Positions 48,121-59,033 of a stretch of 64,000 nucleotides of DNA are shown one piece after another (position 1 is the stretch's first letter; every line of letters begins with the position of its first letter). Position numbers and translations under genes: made by a program. This DNA is from Undaria pinnatifida (lineage: Eukaryota; Sar; Phaeophyceae; Laminariales; Alariaceae): contig JABAKD010000025.1 in the NCBI GenBank assembly GCA_012845835.1, positions 20,685,423-20,749,422 on the forward strand, in the 5' to 3' direction. The notes beneath the pieces are model-generated. The model searched no databases. It worked only from the letters and a program-made list of their open reading frames with translations, and had not been told where the DNA came from.

Positions 48121-50035
48121 ATGACGCCTGTAGATTACGGATTCGGGCCCGGCGGGGCCCCTCGACCATCTGCCCGGAGTGTCAACACTCCGCCGCGAGT
48201 CCCACGGCCGCGGCCGACCCCGTCGACCGCCGCGACCCCTGCTCGTGCCGCTCCTCCGGTCCCCGCGGTACTGATTCCTTCCGACCATGACCGCGCGGAG
48301 CCTATTGGGACTCCTATATTACGACCTCCGTCCACTCCTGGCGACACGCCAGCTGCACCTACAAAGTTAGACGCCCTTAACGACGTTGATGAACTAAAGT
48401 TCGCTGATTCCGTTGCGCGATTTTCGCATGCCGACTGGGAGCGAGGACGCCAGCTTGCGCCGACGTGCCTTGCCGAGGTCCGCTACACCACTACCGGCCG
48501 GCCGCCGGCCCAGTCACCCGACTTATTGTCGCGTTACCCTTCGCACAAGCGTTCCTTCCTTTCGGACACCCAGGAGCTGACAGATGAAGGCGCTTACATA
48601 CAAGCGGCGACCACTCGTCCGTGACCCGCGGTGGCGTCATCTCGGTGATATACAAGACGCATTGGCTGGGACTCTCTGAACAATGCTGGGGCTGGGAAAT
48701 GGACCTTTAACACTCTCGAAACCACATCTTATGTTATTGGGCCGGCAAGCCGGACGAGCACAGCCAAACCAACCGCCTCTACCACCGAATGCGGATCGGG
48801 GCGGCACAGCGCGAGCTGTCCCGCAACAACGGGGAGCGTTTCTTATCGCCGGACTACGCTTGTGTTACCCGCGCCAATTGGCTCCGCCACTACCACGACA
48901 CGATGTTTCTTAAGGGAGCCCACTTTTTGGACAAGGGAGAAGATGGGTTATGGTGGCTTGGAAAAATCAGGGCGAGCACAACCGAGGACAAGGTATACCT
49001 GGTCCACTTTCTGGACGACCCGGGGTCGGTTAAACTTCCTCTTCCCCCAGCGCGCTACGCGACTTCGACGGGAGTCGTACGGGGCTCTTGGTGCCTCCAA
49101 GTTCACATCGCCAGCGCGTTTCCTCGGGGGATCCAACGTAACGTAGATGAATCTCGAGGCGCGACCGTGTCCAATTGACTTTCAAGCCACCGCCGCTCCT
49201 CGATAGTTCTCCATTATTTTCTGGGTTTTACGAGGTTTGGAGTTTTTGCCTTTGGGTTGTTCGCGGTGTTTCGAGCGTTTTTTAACTGGGTGTGGGGTGG
49301 TTCTGGACAATATTTCTTAGTCCTGCCGCCACCCCCCCCCCGCTCTGTGGCGGGCCAGAGTCCGGGTGTTCACGCCGCTATCTGAGGCGCAGGGCCGCCG
49401 GTTATTTGTGTTTGTCCAACACCGCCCTGCCGACGCCCTCCTCATCCCAGAGCCGGGGGGCGACCAGGGTACCCTGTTCGCGCATGACGTGGTACAGGGC
49501 TATATATGTGACTGTGTGTTATCTTTTTCTTTTTGGTGTGTTGTATTTGTTCTACTTGTTTCGGCTGAACACTCCTCCCCTTAGCGAGACTGTAGGTGGT
49601 GTCACCTTCCATTTCGGGTATTTGTCGTTTCCTCATCTAACCCCCGCCATGCCAATGGTCCGCGGGAGGTTTTTGGCATTACTTCTCCCTTGTATTAGCG
49701 CCTGTGTTCCCCTTCCTTTGGACAAAGGTTTGCCTTGCCGTAGAGCCTCTTCTGTGGTTTGTTTGCCGTAGAGCCTTTTCTGTTCCCTCCCCCGCCACAC
49801 CGGCAGTACGCGACAGATTTTTGGTGGGTGGTTTGCCTTGTTGTAGGGTCTGCGTTTCCTTCAACTGTTTTTCTTCGCGTTTTCCTGGCTCCACAACCGC
49901 GCTGTTAGAGGTGTGGGGGTGGGTTTTGAGGAGCCGCATCTTCGACTCATGGTCTAGTTCGTAGAGCCGGAGTTTCCCCGAATCTCCCATATTTCTGCAT
50001 ATGCGGCTCATCAGGGTGGGCTAGTGTTAAGGTAC
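48121..50035 (+). mobile_element. Truncated, internally deleted Ty3/gypsy copy
   Basis: The coding part (48121-49178) matches two separated parts of the minus-strand element. Bases 48121-48624 (TPVDYGFGPGG, VLIPSDHDRAEPIGTPIL, LSRYPSHKRSFLSDTQEL) match the spacer between RNase H and integrase at about 54640-54190. Bases 48630-49178 (GVISVIYKTHWLGLSE, RMRIGAAQRELSRNNGERFL, GLWWLGKI, YLVHFLDDPGS) match the tail at 52760-52200. RT, RNase H and the whole integrase are missing. An in-frame TAA near 48700 and a frame change near 48630 mark it as dead. The 3' non-coding part to about 50035 ends in a block (GCATATGCGGCTCATCAGGG, then TAGTGTTA) matching the end of the minus-strand element. Confidence 0.78.
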
Positions 50036-50278
50036 GGCCTCAAAAGGCCTGCAATTACCTGATTTGATAGGTAATTGGCCGTGTTCGTATGATAGGTGGG
50101 CGTTATCTATTCGGGATAGTCAAGAAATAGATCGGAGGCACGTACCTCCCATCTCAGAAGCCATCCGGGGCTCTGGTGGAATCGAATAAAGCTACATCCG
50201 TACGAAGGCTAAAAGAAGTGAGTACTCACCGAGGACCTGCTCAATAGGCAGACCTGCAGGGGACACTCTTTGTCTCCA
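50029..50278 (-). repeat. Dispersed repeat of about 250 bases, partner at 2569-2825
   Basis: This is the inverted copy, directly abutting the 3' end of the plus-strand gypsy copy. The shared CTTAACACT end coincides with the gypsy terminal TAGTGTTA, so the gypsy element may have inserted at or captured this repeat. Confidence 0.7.
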
Positions 50279-50703
50279 CCCAATAGCTTAAGAATTGGGC
50301 GTCTTTCATTCTAAAATTCTGTCAACAAAAAATAGTGACCTATTGGATACGGCCAGAAACCCGTTTTTTCCTATAGGGGACGAAATCGCAAATTTCCTAG
50401 GTAGGAAAAAAAGCTAACTTCGGATTCACCTATGACACCCCCGTATTGTTCTCCCTTGGCTCTCTCCGTATTTGCAAGGGAAGCAAAAGGTTTCCTTTCG
50501 AAAATATTAGTTTTTGACCGAGGAATAATTGTGGGGATTTGAAAAATTGTACAAATCGGAACCAACCGTACCAATAATTGTACAAATCGGAACCAACCGT
50601 GCTAATATCTAGTAATTTATTTCGAGGAGTGCAATTTTTCAATTCGCTACTCCTCGGTCAAAAAGAATATTTTCAAAAAGAATACAAAAACGTGTTGTCT
50701 TCC

Positions 50704-51111
50704 TTGCAAATTTGGAGAGAGCCAACGGAAAACAATATCAACAATAAAAACTCACCCATATAGTATATTACGAGTACCAACAACGCAGCTTGCAAAGATG
50801 AGTATTGACCTGAAATTCGTCGAACTCACGGCTGATTGCGCCAGCTAGCGTTGGGCTGCGAAAGCAACTGAGTTAAATCGACACACGACGCGTATGAAAA
50901 TACGTGGACGTGTGGTGAGCTTCAGCTTTATTTTTCCCCATCCGCCGGAGGATGAAAAAAAAAAAAAGTTTTGTCTTCCTTGCAAATTTGGAGAGAGCCA
51001 AAGGAAAACAATATCAACAATAAAAACTCACCCATATAGTATATTACGAGTACCAACAACGCAGCTTGCAAAGATGAGTATTGACCTGAAATTCGTCGAA
51101 CTCACGGCTGA
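50704..51111. repeat. Direct duplication of 135 bases around an inserted repeat
   Basis: Bases 50704-50838 recur at 50977-51111 almost unchanged (both run from TTGCAAATTTGGAGAGAGCC to GAACTCACGGCTGA). The intervening 138 bases are a separate repeat also present at 47589-47720. Confidence 0.8.
50839..50966 (+). repeat. Short dispersed repeat with A-rich 3' end, copy 2
   Basis: This begins GCGCCAGCTAGCGTTGGGCT and ends CCGCCGGAGGATG followed by 13 A. It matches 47589-47720 over about 125 bases. The A-tail in both copies suggests retroposition. No tRNA-like boxes are evident. Confidence 0.7.
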
Positions 51112-51549
51112 CGTCCTTAGAAAATTAGTTATAAAATATGGGGTTGTCATAGGTGAATCCGAAATTAACTATTTTTCCTATAGGAAATTAGCGATTTCGC
51201 TTCCTATAGGAAAAAGCAATTTTCTGGCCGTAATTCAACAGGCCATTGTTTTTTGTAACATTTTAGAATAAAAGATGTCTAACGTTGTTGTGCACCTCAT
51301 AAAAAAAAACTCTGGTCAATTTGAGATTCCCTGATGGAGAATATCAATATTCCCCAACCCCAACAAAAAGAGCTAATCACAGTGACAAGCACTGTACTTT
51401 CACTCACGCCACGGACGAACTGAACGCGTTGCTAGTCCGCTCAGCAAAAGCATCATCCCCTTTTTCCAATACGCACATGCCTTCAAACGCATGCGAAACC
51501 CCTTTTTATAATTTCAGTATCTACATATTACGCCTTCTTAGGCTTCCAG

Positions 51550-52190
51550 GGCAATACCATAACACTAACCCACCCTGATGAGCCGTATATGCAGAAATAT
51601 GGAAGATTCGGGGAAGCGCCGGTTCCACGGTCTAGAACATGGCTCGAAGATGCGGCTCTTCAAAACCTACTCCCACACCTCTACCCTGCCAAGTTACGAA
51701 GCCCCAGGAAAAATGCTATAGTAGAAAACCACAAACGAAGAACGGAAGACGAGAAAAAGAGTACCAGGAACAGAACACTCCAGCGAATGGCGGGATCGAC
51801 AGGCGCGAAAGCTATTATTTTCGCAGATTAGCGACGGGAAAGGGGCCAGAGAAAACGGAAAACAGGAACTATGCAGAAAAATAGAAACAAAAACGAAATA
51901 CGAAAGCGCTGGGGTCGAAGACGGAAGATTCAAAACGGTCGCGAAAACGTACCAAAATGCGCTACGTACGAAACCCAACTGGCACGCGCGGAGTGAACAT
52001 CGTGCCTCACCCTGCGGGGGCGGCGTCGAAACCGGACGGAAAATCACCAGGAAAACCCCCCAGGAAAACTGAATCAAAAACCAAGAACAAAACGAACATC
52101 CCCCGAAGAAGAAACATTCAAAACCGGGAAAACAGGATCAAATACTTGAGGGCAGTGGTGGCCTGAACGTCAACTAGCCACGTCCGCGCT
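51550..52190 (-). repeat. 3' terminal region of the minus-strand gypsy element (candidate LTR)
   Basis: Read on the minus strand this ends in a block (ATATTTCTGCATATACGGCT then CATCAGGGTGGGTTAGTGTTA) nearly identical to the last 125 bases of the plus-strand copy (49910-50035, plus strand), including AGAGCCGCATCTTCGA. A shorter related block lies at about 31156-31250. Because two independent copies share this end it is very likely the 3' LTR terminus. The matching 5' LTR could not be found. Confidence 0.55.
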
Positions 52191-52195
52191 CGAGA

Positions 52196-52835
52196 TTAAT
52201 CTACTAGTACGTTACTTTGAATCCCGCGTGCGACTGATCTACCACGACGGAGTTGAAGGCACCTGGAACCTTGAACACCTCCTGTCGAAGCCGTGTAGTG
52301 AGCCGGAGAAAGCGGAAGCTTGATCGGTCCCGTGTCGTCTAGAAAACGTACCAAATATTCCCCGTCGGTGGTTGTGCGAGCGCTGATTTTCCCTAGCCAC
52401 CACAAGCCGTCATCGGCTTTGTACCAAAAATGGGCCCCATTGGGGAGCACCGTGGTGCTGTAGTGCTGTAGTGCTGTAGTGGCGTAACCAGTCAGCGCGC
52501 GGCACGCAGCTGTAGCCAGGGGCTAAAAATCGTTCGCCGTTAGCACGGGAAAGCTCCCGTTGTGTAGCCCCAATGCGCATCTGATGATACAGGCGGTTGG
52601 TTTGGCGGTGTTGGTTCGGAGTGCCAGCCCAGTTAAGCAAGATCTGCTGGCGTGAGAGCTGAAGGCCCGTCTCCCGTTCCCACGACAGACGGGAGAGCCC
52701 AGTCCAATGCGTCTTGTACATCACCGCGATGACCCCAACCCTACCACGGACCGATTGATGGCCATCGTTGGCCATGCCGGTCATTCTTTCCACCTCTAGC
52801 CGCTGGAGGGGCGCCGACGCGCCGTCTTGGGTCAC
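52196..52835 (-). pseudogene. Retrotransposon C-terminal chromo-like and Tudor-like region
   Basis: This follows the integrase. One segment reads GVIAVMYKTHWTGLSRLSWE, the pattern of a chromodomain (a Y..HW.G...SWE core). It is followed by a linker with ILLNWAGTPNQHRQTNRLY and RIGATQRELSRANGERFLAP. The last 85 residues (52450-52196) contain DGLWWLGKI, YLVRFLDDTGPIKLPL and AHYTASTG, which fit the strand pattern of a Tudor or Agenet fold. A frame change near 52440 separates the two. The same tail occurs in the plus-strand copy at 48789-49178. The Tudor assignment is a pattern judgement. Confidence 0.65.
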
Positions 52836-53090
52836 GTGATATGGAGGAGGGGTGTCGTAAAATTGTTGAGCACGTACTGCGTCAACCCACCCGGAAGGTA
52901 CTTAGGCATGTCGCCGCGGTCGTGGGGGGTGGTGCAGGTCTGGAAGCGCTCGACGGAGACGCGGCGATACGCATCCGCGCCGGGCATGTCTGCGGTAGGT
53001 CCAAATAGAGGAGTTATCCCTCAAGGGGTAACCGTCCGGTGTGTCGCTAGAGGGGCAAGGATCGACGGCCAGGATCTTGTCAGGCCCCGT

Positions 53091-54124
53091 CTAATTTAGC
53101 GCAAATTTGGTCTTGAGCACCTTTGCATCCGTGCCGGCTTTCGCGCCTTGGCGAATAGTGGAGGCCGTATTATGCAGCCAAACCCAATTACCCACAACGA
53201 AGTTGATGACCTGGCGCAAAGCGTCCGAAAGGGCTGAGTTTCGCCGTTCCACACGGGAAACGGTTAAGGCATGCATCTCGCGAACAATATCGTTGGCGCG
53301 CTGTTGGAGTTCTGACGCCACGTCGCAGTAGGCTCTGATGGCCGGCGACCGCGGAGCGGTCGAAAACAGTAAGAGAGAGGCGCGGGAGCCTGCCCATGTG
53401 AACCTCGTTGGAAGCCAGGCTAGTGGCGGCGCTGACCGAGTTGTTGTAGGCGAACTCCACGTGCGGTAACTGCGCATCCCAATCATCTTGGCGTTCGTTG
53501 ACGACCATAGCTAGCATTTGGGCCATTGTGTGGTTAACGCGCTCCCCACCACCGCTACCGTTTGGATGGTAGGAGCTGGTGGCGATTTTTTGAACACCAA
53601 GAAGCTCATATACGACGTGGGAAAGCGTGGAGCAGAACTGGAGGCCGTTGTCCGAGAGGATGCTACGAGGACATCCCCAGAGGGGGATGTACCGGTTGAT
53701 AAGGATGTTGGCCGTGCCTTCAGCTGTAAATTCAGCGGCGGTGACGGCGAGCATGACCGCACGACGGCTAAAGCGGTCGGTGACAAGAAAAATATATGTG
53801 TTACCCCGGGGCGTGACCGGCAATGGCAATGGCCCAACATTGTCCACACTTGTCGCAATGCCCGGTCCCGGAGGGAGGGGAATCGAAATGACGGGCCATC
53901 GAACCGTCAGTCGCGGTGTCTTCCGCGCTTGGCACTTCAAGTAATGGCGCAACCACCAGCGAGTGCATATGCGCTTTCCTATCCACCAATAGAAACGCCC
54001 GAGCGTGCAAAGTGTGCGTGCCGTGCCTAGATGGCAGAAAGCAGTCGAATGGCAGACTTGCATGATCTAAGGGCGCATGAGTAGCGGCACGTGAATACGG
54101 ATTTTTTCGTCCCCCAAAAGGCAA
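53091..54124 (-). pseudogene. Retrotransposon integrase, Ty3/gypsy type, partly intact
   Basis: The frame opens with the zinc-binding region (CHLGTARTLCTLGRFYWWIG, then CTRWWLRHYLKCQ). The catalytic core has ATSVDNVGPL as its first acidic site, FLVTDRFSRRAVML, LWGCPRSILSDNGLQF as its second, and SYHPNGSGGGERVNHTMAQM with the Glu of the D,D-35-E triad. PHVEFAYNNS and NEVHMGRLPRL are typical of the family. Frame is lost near 53340, and the C-terminal part (RANDIVREMHALTVSRVERR, GNWVWLHN) continues in another frame to 53091. Confidence 0.85.
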
Positions 54125-54999
54125 GCCGCGTGTCCCGCAGGCCGTAGGGAGTAGTGGGCCGGGATTAGATTACGAGGAGGACAATGTCCCCCTCGGTAGT
54201 ATGGAGGCGGCCTTTGCCAGCGAGCTTCTGGATCTCCGAGAAGGGGGGGTGTTGGTGTGAGGGGAAGCGCGCTATGACTTCGGTGGGCAAAGCCAATGGC
54301 TGGCCGAGAAAAATGTATTGCATGGCGCCGTAGCACGCAGGCTCTGCGCGTTGCTCTCTCTCGGCGTGCGAATAACACGCAGCGGAATCGCCAAAGTGTA
54401 GCTCGGCCACAGCACCTCGGGCATCCAAACCGGCCGTAAGGGCAAAGGGAGACTCCGAACGGGTCGAGAGCCCTAAAAGCGGGGCACCCAAAGGCTTAGC
54501 TCGGTCGCGTTCAGACGGGATAGGTACCGTCGGGACAAGCGTTGGGGCCCGAGATGTGCTCGGGGCGGCAGCCAAAGGCAGCCGAGGGCGTGGAACGCGC
54601 AGCGGAGGGTGGACCCGAGAAGAAGACGTCTAGGGAACCCTACCGGGTCCGAAACCATGACCAACGGGCGGCTGCACGGCACCGGCCGCAGCGGCTGTTC
54701 TCCGGCGCGTACGAGTGGAGATGCGGCCCGCAGGTGGCAGTGCCACTGAAGCCTCCGATGGGGGCGTAGGGGCCCGCGGGGGTAATTCTGGCGGATTAGC
54801 CTCGAAGGGCACGGCGAAAACTGGAGTGAAAGTGGCGTCGGCGGCAGGCCAAAATGGCGCGCGGCCGAGGCGGTCATCACCGGTACCGACGAAAGCAGAA
54901 ACACGGGCGACGAATCTCCCGGTGGGAGAAGAAAGGTCGTCAATCCTCATACGTGGCCCGTATGCGCGAAAATCGCGAAAATCAGTGGAAGTAAGGGGG

Positions 55000-55640
55000 A
55001 GCCCACCCAAGACGGCGCTATCGGGTTGGGGCACCAGCCCACCCAAGCCAATGGGGTGAGCAGGTCGCGAGCCCTGACAAGGTATATGGCCTCATCGTCG
55101 ACAGGGGTGAGGCGGCTAGAACCGCTGTGGTCGTGCTCAGTCTCCGGCTGTGGCAACTGCAAGAGGAAGTCAGCATTACCATTTGCGCTTCCCTTTCGGT
55201 ACTCGAGTGTGTAACCAAACGCGGTAAGGTACTCGAGCCACCTCTGGACTCTCGCGTTGTGGTCTTTCCGATATTTTCCAGAGCCTTGTGATCCGAGAAA
55301 ATGCGAAACTTTGTACCCCAAAGGTAACCTCGAAGGCGCTTGATCGCCCATACGAGGCTGTCTGCTTCCAAATAGAGCGGCGTCCAATGTCTTCCCGAGT
55401 CGAAGTTAGCGCAGGTAACATAGGCAATGGGCCTCACGGAGCCGTCGAGCTGTTCTTGCTCTAGCGTGGCGCCAAAGCCAATGCTGGCGTCGCAGTACAC
55501 CCGAAAAGGGCGGGAGCCGTCCTCCACGGCGTCCCAATCGGGAAAGACCAGGACCGGTGGAGCGACGAGCTCCGCAAGCATGTCACGCACGATGGCTTCC
55601 ATGCTCGGCGTGAACGAAAACTTAACGCCCTTCTTGAGAA
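55000..55640 (-). pseudogene. Retrotransposon RNase H region, disrupted
   Basis: This continues the RT polyprotein in another frame. FRVYCDASIGFGATLEQEQL is the RNase H start, with the first catalytic Asp in YCDAS. IAYVTCANFDSGRHWTPLYL, EADSLVWAIKRLRGYLWG and FRIFSDHKALENIGK follow, then, after a further frame change near 55260, RVQRWLEYLTAFGYTLEYRK and GNADFL. The usual DSRHW/E and SDHK landmarks are recognisable. A Pro/Arg-rich linker without a known fold follows to about 54600. Confidence 0.82.
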
Positions 55641-56441
55641 GGGCCGCGATTGGTCGAATCCGTTTCGGACATATCTGGCAGGAATTTTCGGTAGTACGAA
55701 AGGCCACCCAGGAGAGGGCGCAGCTGCTTCAAGTTGAGGGGCATGGACATGAGAGTCAAAGCCGACACTTTCTCGGCGTTTGGGCGCACGCCCGCGGGTG
55801 AGATGGAGTGGCCCACGAAATCGGCGTCCGTCGCGCCGAGTCTGGCTTTCGAGGGGGAGAGCTTGACGTTGTGCTCGCGCAGTCGCTCGAAGAGGACACG
55901 GATGGTTTTGACGTGGGCCGACGGGTCTGAATCGAACACGATCACATCGTCCAGGTATGCCGCAACCTGTTCCAAACCCTTGGCAACCTCGTTGATCACC
56001 TTCACAAACCAACCAGGCGATGCGCTGCTGCCCTGAGGCATAACCAGCCACTCGTAAAGGCCCGTAGGGGTGCAAAACGCTGTGAGCGGAACTGTGTGCT
56101 AGTAGGCGGTTATCTCGTTAAACGATGACACGAGGTCGAAGAGGGAGAAAACTTCCCTGCCCAAAGAGTCCAGGACCTGATCCACGCGCGGGATGGGCAG
56201 CTGGCTAAGTTTGCTAATGTCGTTGAGCTTCTTGTAGTTAACAGGGATCCGAAGACCGCCAGATTTTTTTGGGACGACCACCAGGGGGCTCGAGTATGGC
56301 GAAGTCGAGTGTTGGATCAGACCGGCAGCGAGGTGCTGATTGAGGGTGGCGTCCACCTCTATGGCTAAAAATCAGGTTGATGCGATGTGGCTGGGAGGTG
56401 ACAGACGCGCTGCCCTCCGGTACCGAAATTTCGAAGAGCAT
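55640..56441 (-). pseudogene. Retrotransposon reverse transcriptase, Ty3/gypsy type, disrupted
   Basis: The translation shows the classic order of RT motifs: HSTSPYSSPLVVVPKKSGGL, then NYKKLNDISKLSQLPIPRVD, FSLFDLVSSF, LVMPQGSSASPGWF, the catalytic box YLDDVIVFDSD, and GHSISPAGVRPNAEKV followed by YYRKFL. A stop codon (TAG at 56097-56099) interrupts between FDLVSSF and the LTAFCTP segment, and the frame shifts after YYRKFLPDM near 55680. The YxDD residues are present, but this copy cannot make a full-length enzyme. Confidence 0.88.
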
Positions 56442-56999
56442 CAGAGAGCAGGGGCCAAAATCCGTTTGGGAGCGGAAAAAACAACCGGAAATTCGCAGAG
56501 AACGTCACCCAGTTCCTCGATGGCCGCAGGGGTCCACTCCGGGCTATATAAGTCGAAAGTTATGTCGCGCAGATGCCTCGGCAGGCGGTGCCAGACGCGC
56601 AAGACCGACACCCATTGTTCGGGTGTCAAACGCTCGAGCAAGACAGACGAGGGTGAGGCCGTGGCTGCAGCTGCTGCGAGAGAGGGTTCCGAAATGACCG
56701 CAACCTCAGGCACGTTCTTGGGCGGGGAGACGGCTGGGGCACTATTCGTACCCTGGAAAATGGCAATGGGTGCGCGCCATCAATGGGGCGTGGGCGACTC
56801 CTAGAAGGTCGCCGGCTCAAGTTCGGTCGCGCCACTGATGGGGAGGACCTGTCGCCCTTAGCCGGCAAAACGTTCTTCGGCAAGAAGAACGTCCGGCTGG
56901 GGCAGCATTTCGACGAGATAATGGCCTGTAAGAGCTGGCAGGCCGAAACTGCGGACTAAGTTAACAGCGAAACCAGGGCAATACCATAACATCTACAAA

Positions 57000-58366
57000 G
57001 TATCTGGTACATGCAGTCTGCCTGATGAGCAGTATGTTCGTGAAATCTACGGAGATATGGTTGATGATTCACGTATGTACGAGCATTATAGGATATTTTG
57101 GTATTGGGGAATGAATGCATTCTATTGGATGACATGAAGATGCTGGGGTGGTGTGTTGTCAGAATGTCAGCCACACCGTTGGAAACATGCCTGCTTTGGT
57201 ATGTTTGGTTCTGGGTTGATTCCGATGGGATACGCCCACCATTTCAGTCTGGTTTGTGGTCGCCTTCTGGTCCATATTGACTCATATGTCTTGGTTGTGA
57301 TAATGTACTCGGATGTACGCGACGATACCACGATGGATAATAATGCTTTTTGATAAACACTGGGACTTATCCTTTATCCGCTGCCACCGCGCATCCAAGG
57401 CCCCCGTATGAGATAGGCCACGCGAGCAAACCGACCCCGAGTATTGGTTATCCCATTACACTTCTAGCCATTCAGGGGCAATTGGGGGAAAACTTAGTTC
57501 GGGCTGTGTGCTCTTGTGATCTAACAAGCATGCACGCACTTGAATATCATAGGACTGGACTGGTAGAGACCGGTTTTCGGGTTTAAGATTCTCCAAAGGA
57601 ATCAAATATATACACAATTAAAAAAAACAAGCTAAGTGATGCCTGCCTTAATTCCGAGAACAACGGAAAGGAGTGAAGTATTAACCCCTTCGCCACAAGA
57701 AAGCGATGTTACTCGTAACTTAAGGCGATTCTATTACTTAAGAAAATTATACGACTACGTGCCACGTTCGAACGCTTCCTCCTGCAATAGAGCACACTGA
57801 CCATGGCTGTTTGGAAGCTAAGCTTTCCCGCGTACTGGTGATGAGGATTTTCACCACCCTCCATCCTCCTCTGCCCCCCCCCCCCCCCGATAAACACATG
57901 AAAAGATATTTGGTAGTCTACATGTAGGTATATTCTGTACATACTCTTGTATACAATGTGGCCCGACACATCAACAAACACGCCATGGTTTCAAGACTAA
58001 ACGTACCATCCCCACCATAACAACATGAACAACATGGGCCGGATACAAGCAGGGAGGCAATGCCTGTCTGTGTATCTGCACGCGTACTGCAAGAAATAAA
58101 TTTGGCGAGGGAAAAAAAAAAGACATCACGAAACAAAAACAATACTGGAAATAAAACAAAACAAACCCCATAATGGACGGAAGTTCGTTTGATAGTACAA
58201 CGAATGTTTGTTTCTAAAGCTGTAATCTATAAAATCGGTATCTATGCAAATCAAAATAACAAATCAACCTCTCTATGTGAAAATCCAAACCGAAGCTATT
58301 TCATGCTGCGCGCGTACGCTCGTACGGACACGGTTCGACAAACACCACACCATCACCATCACCACG

Positions 58367-58400
<34 letters not shown>

Positions 58401-59033
58401 CCAACAACACCAACAACAACAACAACAACAACAACAACAGCAGCAGCAGCAGCAGACCAAGGCTACGGTAGGGCGGATGTTAATATATGCCCACACCCCC
58501 ATCTTCATTACCGGGTTTTCACCACGCGCACCAGTGACTCTGCATCTCACCGGCACAAAGACTTCAGGTGTTTTTTTTCCGCGCAGCGTAGCATACTATT
58601 CCACGGCGGATTCACATGTAGCATGACTCAAGCAGCACGAAAGCTGAAAATATTATAAAGGAGCAAGGGGGTTACTCGCGGCAGTGAGCCCGAGCCACTG
58701 CACAACAAAAAGGCCCCAAAAAAAACTACCGACCGTAGCCTGGATCACCACCAACAACCATAACACAAGTCGAGGTATAGGGACACCATCTCATGCCTAC
58801 ACTGCACGTCTAAGACTAGAATATTTCCCTGCTTGCCACCACGACTAGACACACAGAAAGACCCAGATAATGATCTGCAGACTTCTGGTGCCCCCCCCCC
58901 CACCCGGAACCCCCAGAACTAAAAGGGAGACCCGGAAGCAATCCTTGTTAGTGGACTTGACGCTGGCGCCTGCTATGTTATGCTTCGATAGAAAAACAAA
59001 AAAATGGGCTCTCTGCCAGAAAAAATCAAGAAA
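57000..59033. other. Non-coding stretch between the gypsy element and the hypothetical gene
   Basis: A/T-richer. Short frames have no family signal. A small block near 57030 (CCTGATGAGCAGTAT) resembles the gypsy terminal sequence. Confidence 0.4.
58365..58456 (+). repeat. (AAC)n-(CAG)n compound microsatellite
   Basis: AAC units with CACC interruptions followed by six CAG units. Confidence 0.95.

Larger units (their letters stand above)
50300..51290. repeat. Foldback element with about 200-base inverted arms
   Basis: The left arm (about 50300-50525) is the reverse complement of right-arm pieces at 50645-50735 and 51130-51290. Paired landmarks are TGTCATAGGTGAATCCGAA, GCGATTTCG with CCTATAGG, TTCTGGCCGTA and ATTTTAGAAT. 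The centre holds a direct repeat (TGTACAAATCGGAACCAACCG at about 50548 and 50579). The right arm is interrupted by a duplicated 135-base block and an inserted 125-base repeat. It lies between the two gypsy copies and has no coding capacity. It could be a non-autonomous DNA transposon. Confidence 0.7.
52196..56890 (-). mobile_element. Degenerate Ty3/gypsy LTR retrotransposon (pol remnants)
   Basis: Reading on the minus strand, the order is a protease/RT linker (56713-56441), reverse transcriptase, RNase H, a Pro-rich spacer, integrase and a C-terminal chromo/Tudor-like tail ending in a stop at 52196. RT before integrase is the Ty3/gypsy order. The frame is broken repeatedly, with an in-frame TAG in RT at 56097-56099 and frame changes near 55680, 55260, 55050 and 54600. 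No intact gag or protease was found on the 5' side. The 3' non-coding part probably runs to about 51550, where the end resembles that of the plus-strand copy at 50035. The 17-base string TTATGGTATTGCCCTGG occurs in the element's orientation near both ends (about 51550 and 56978), but proper LTR pairs could not be matched by eye. Confidence 0.85.
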
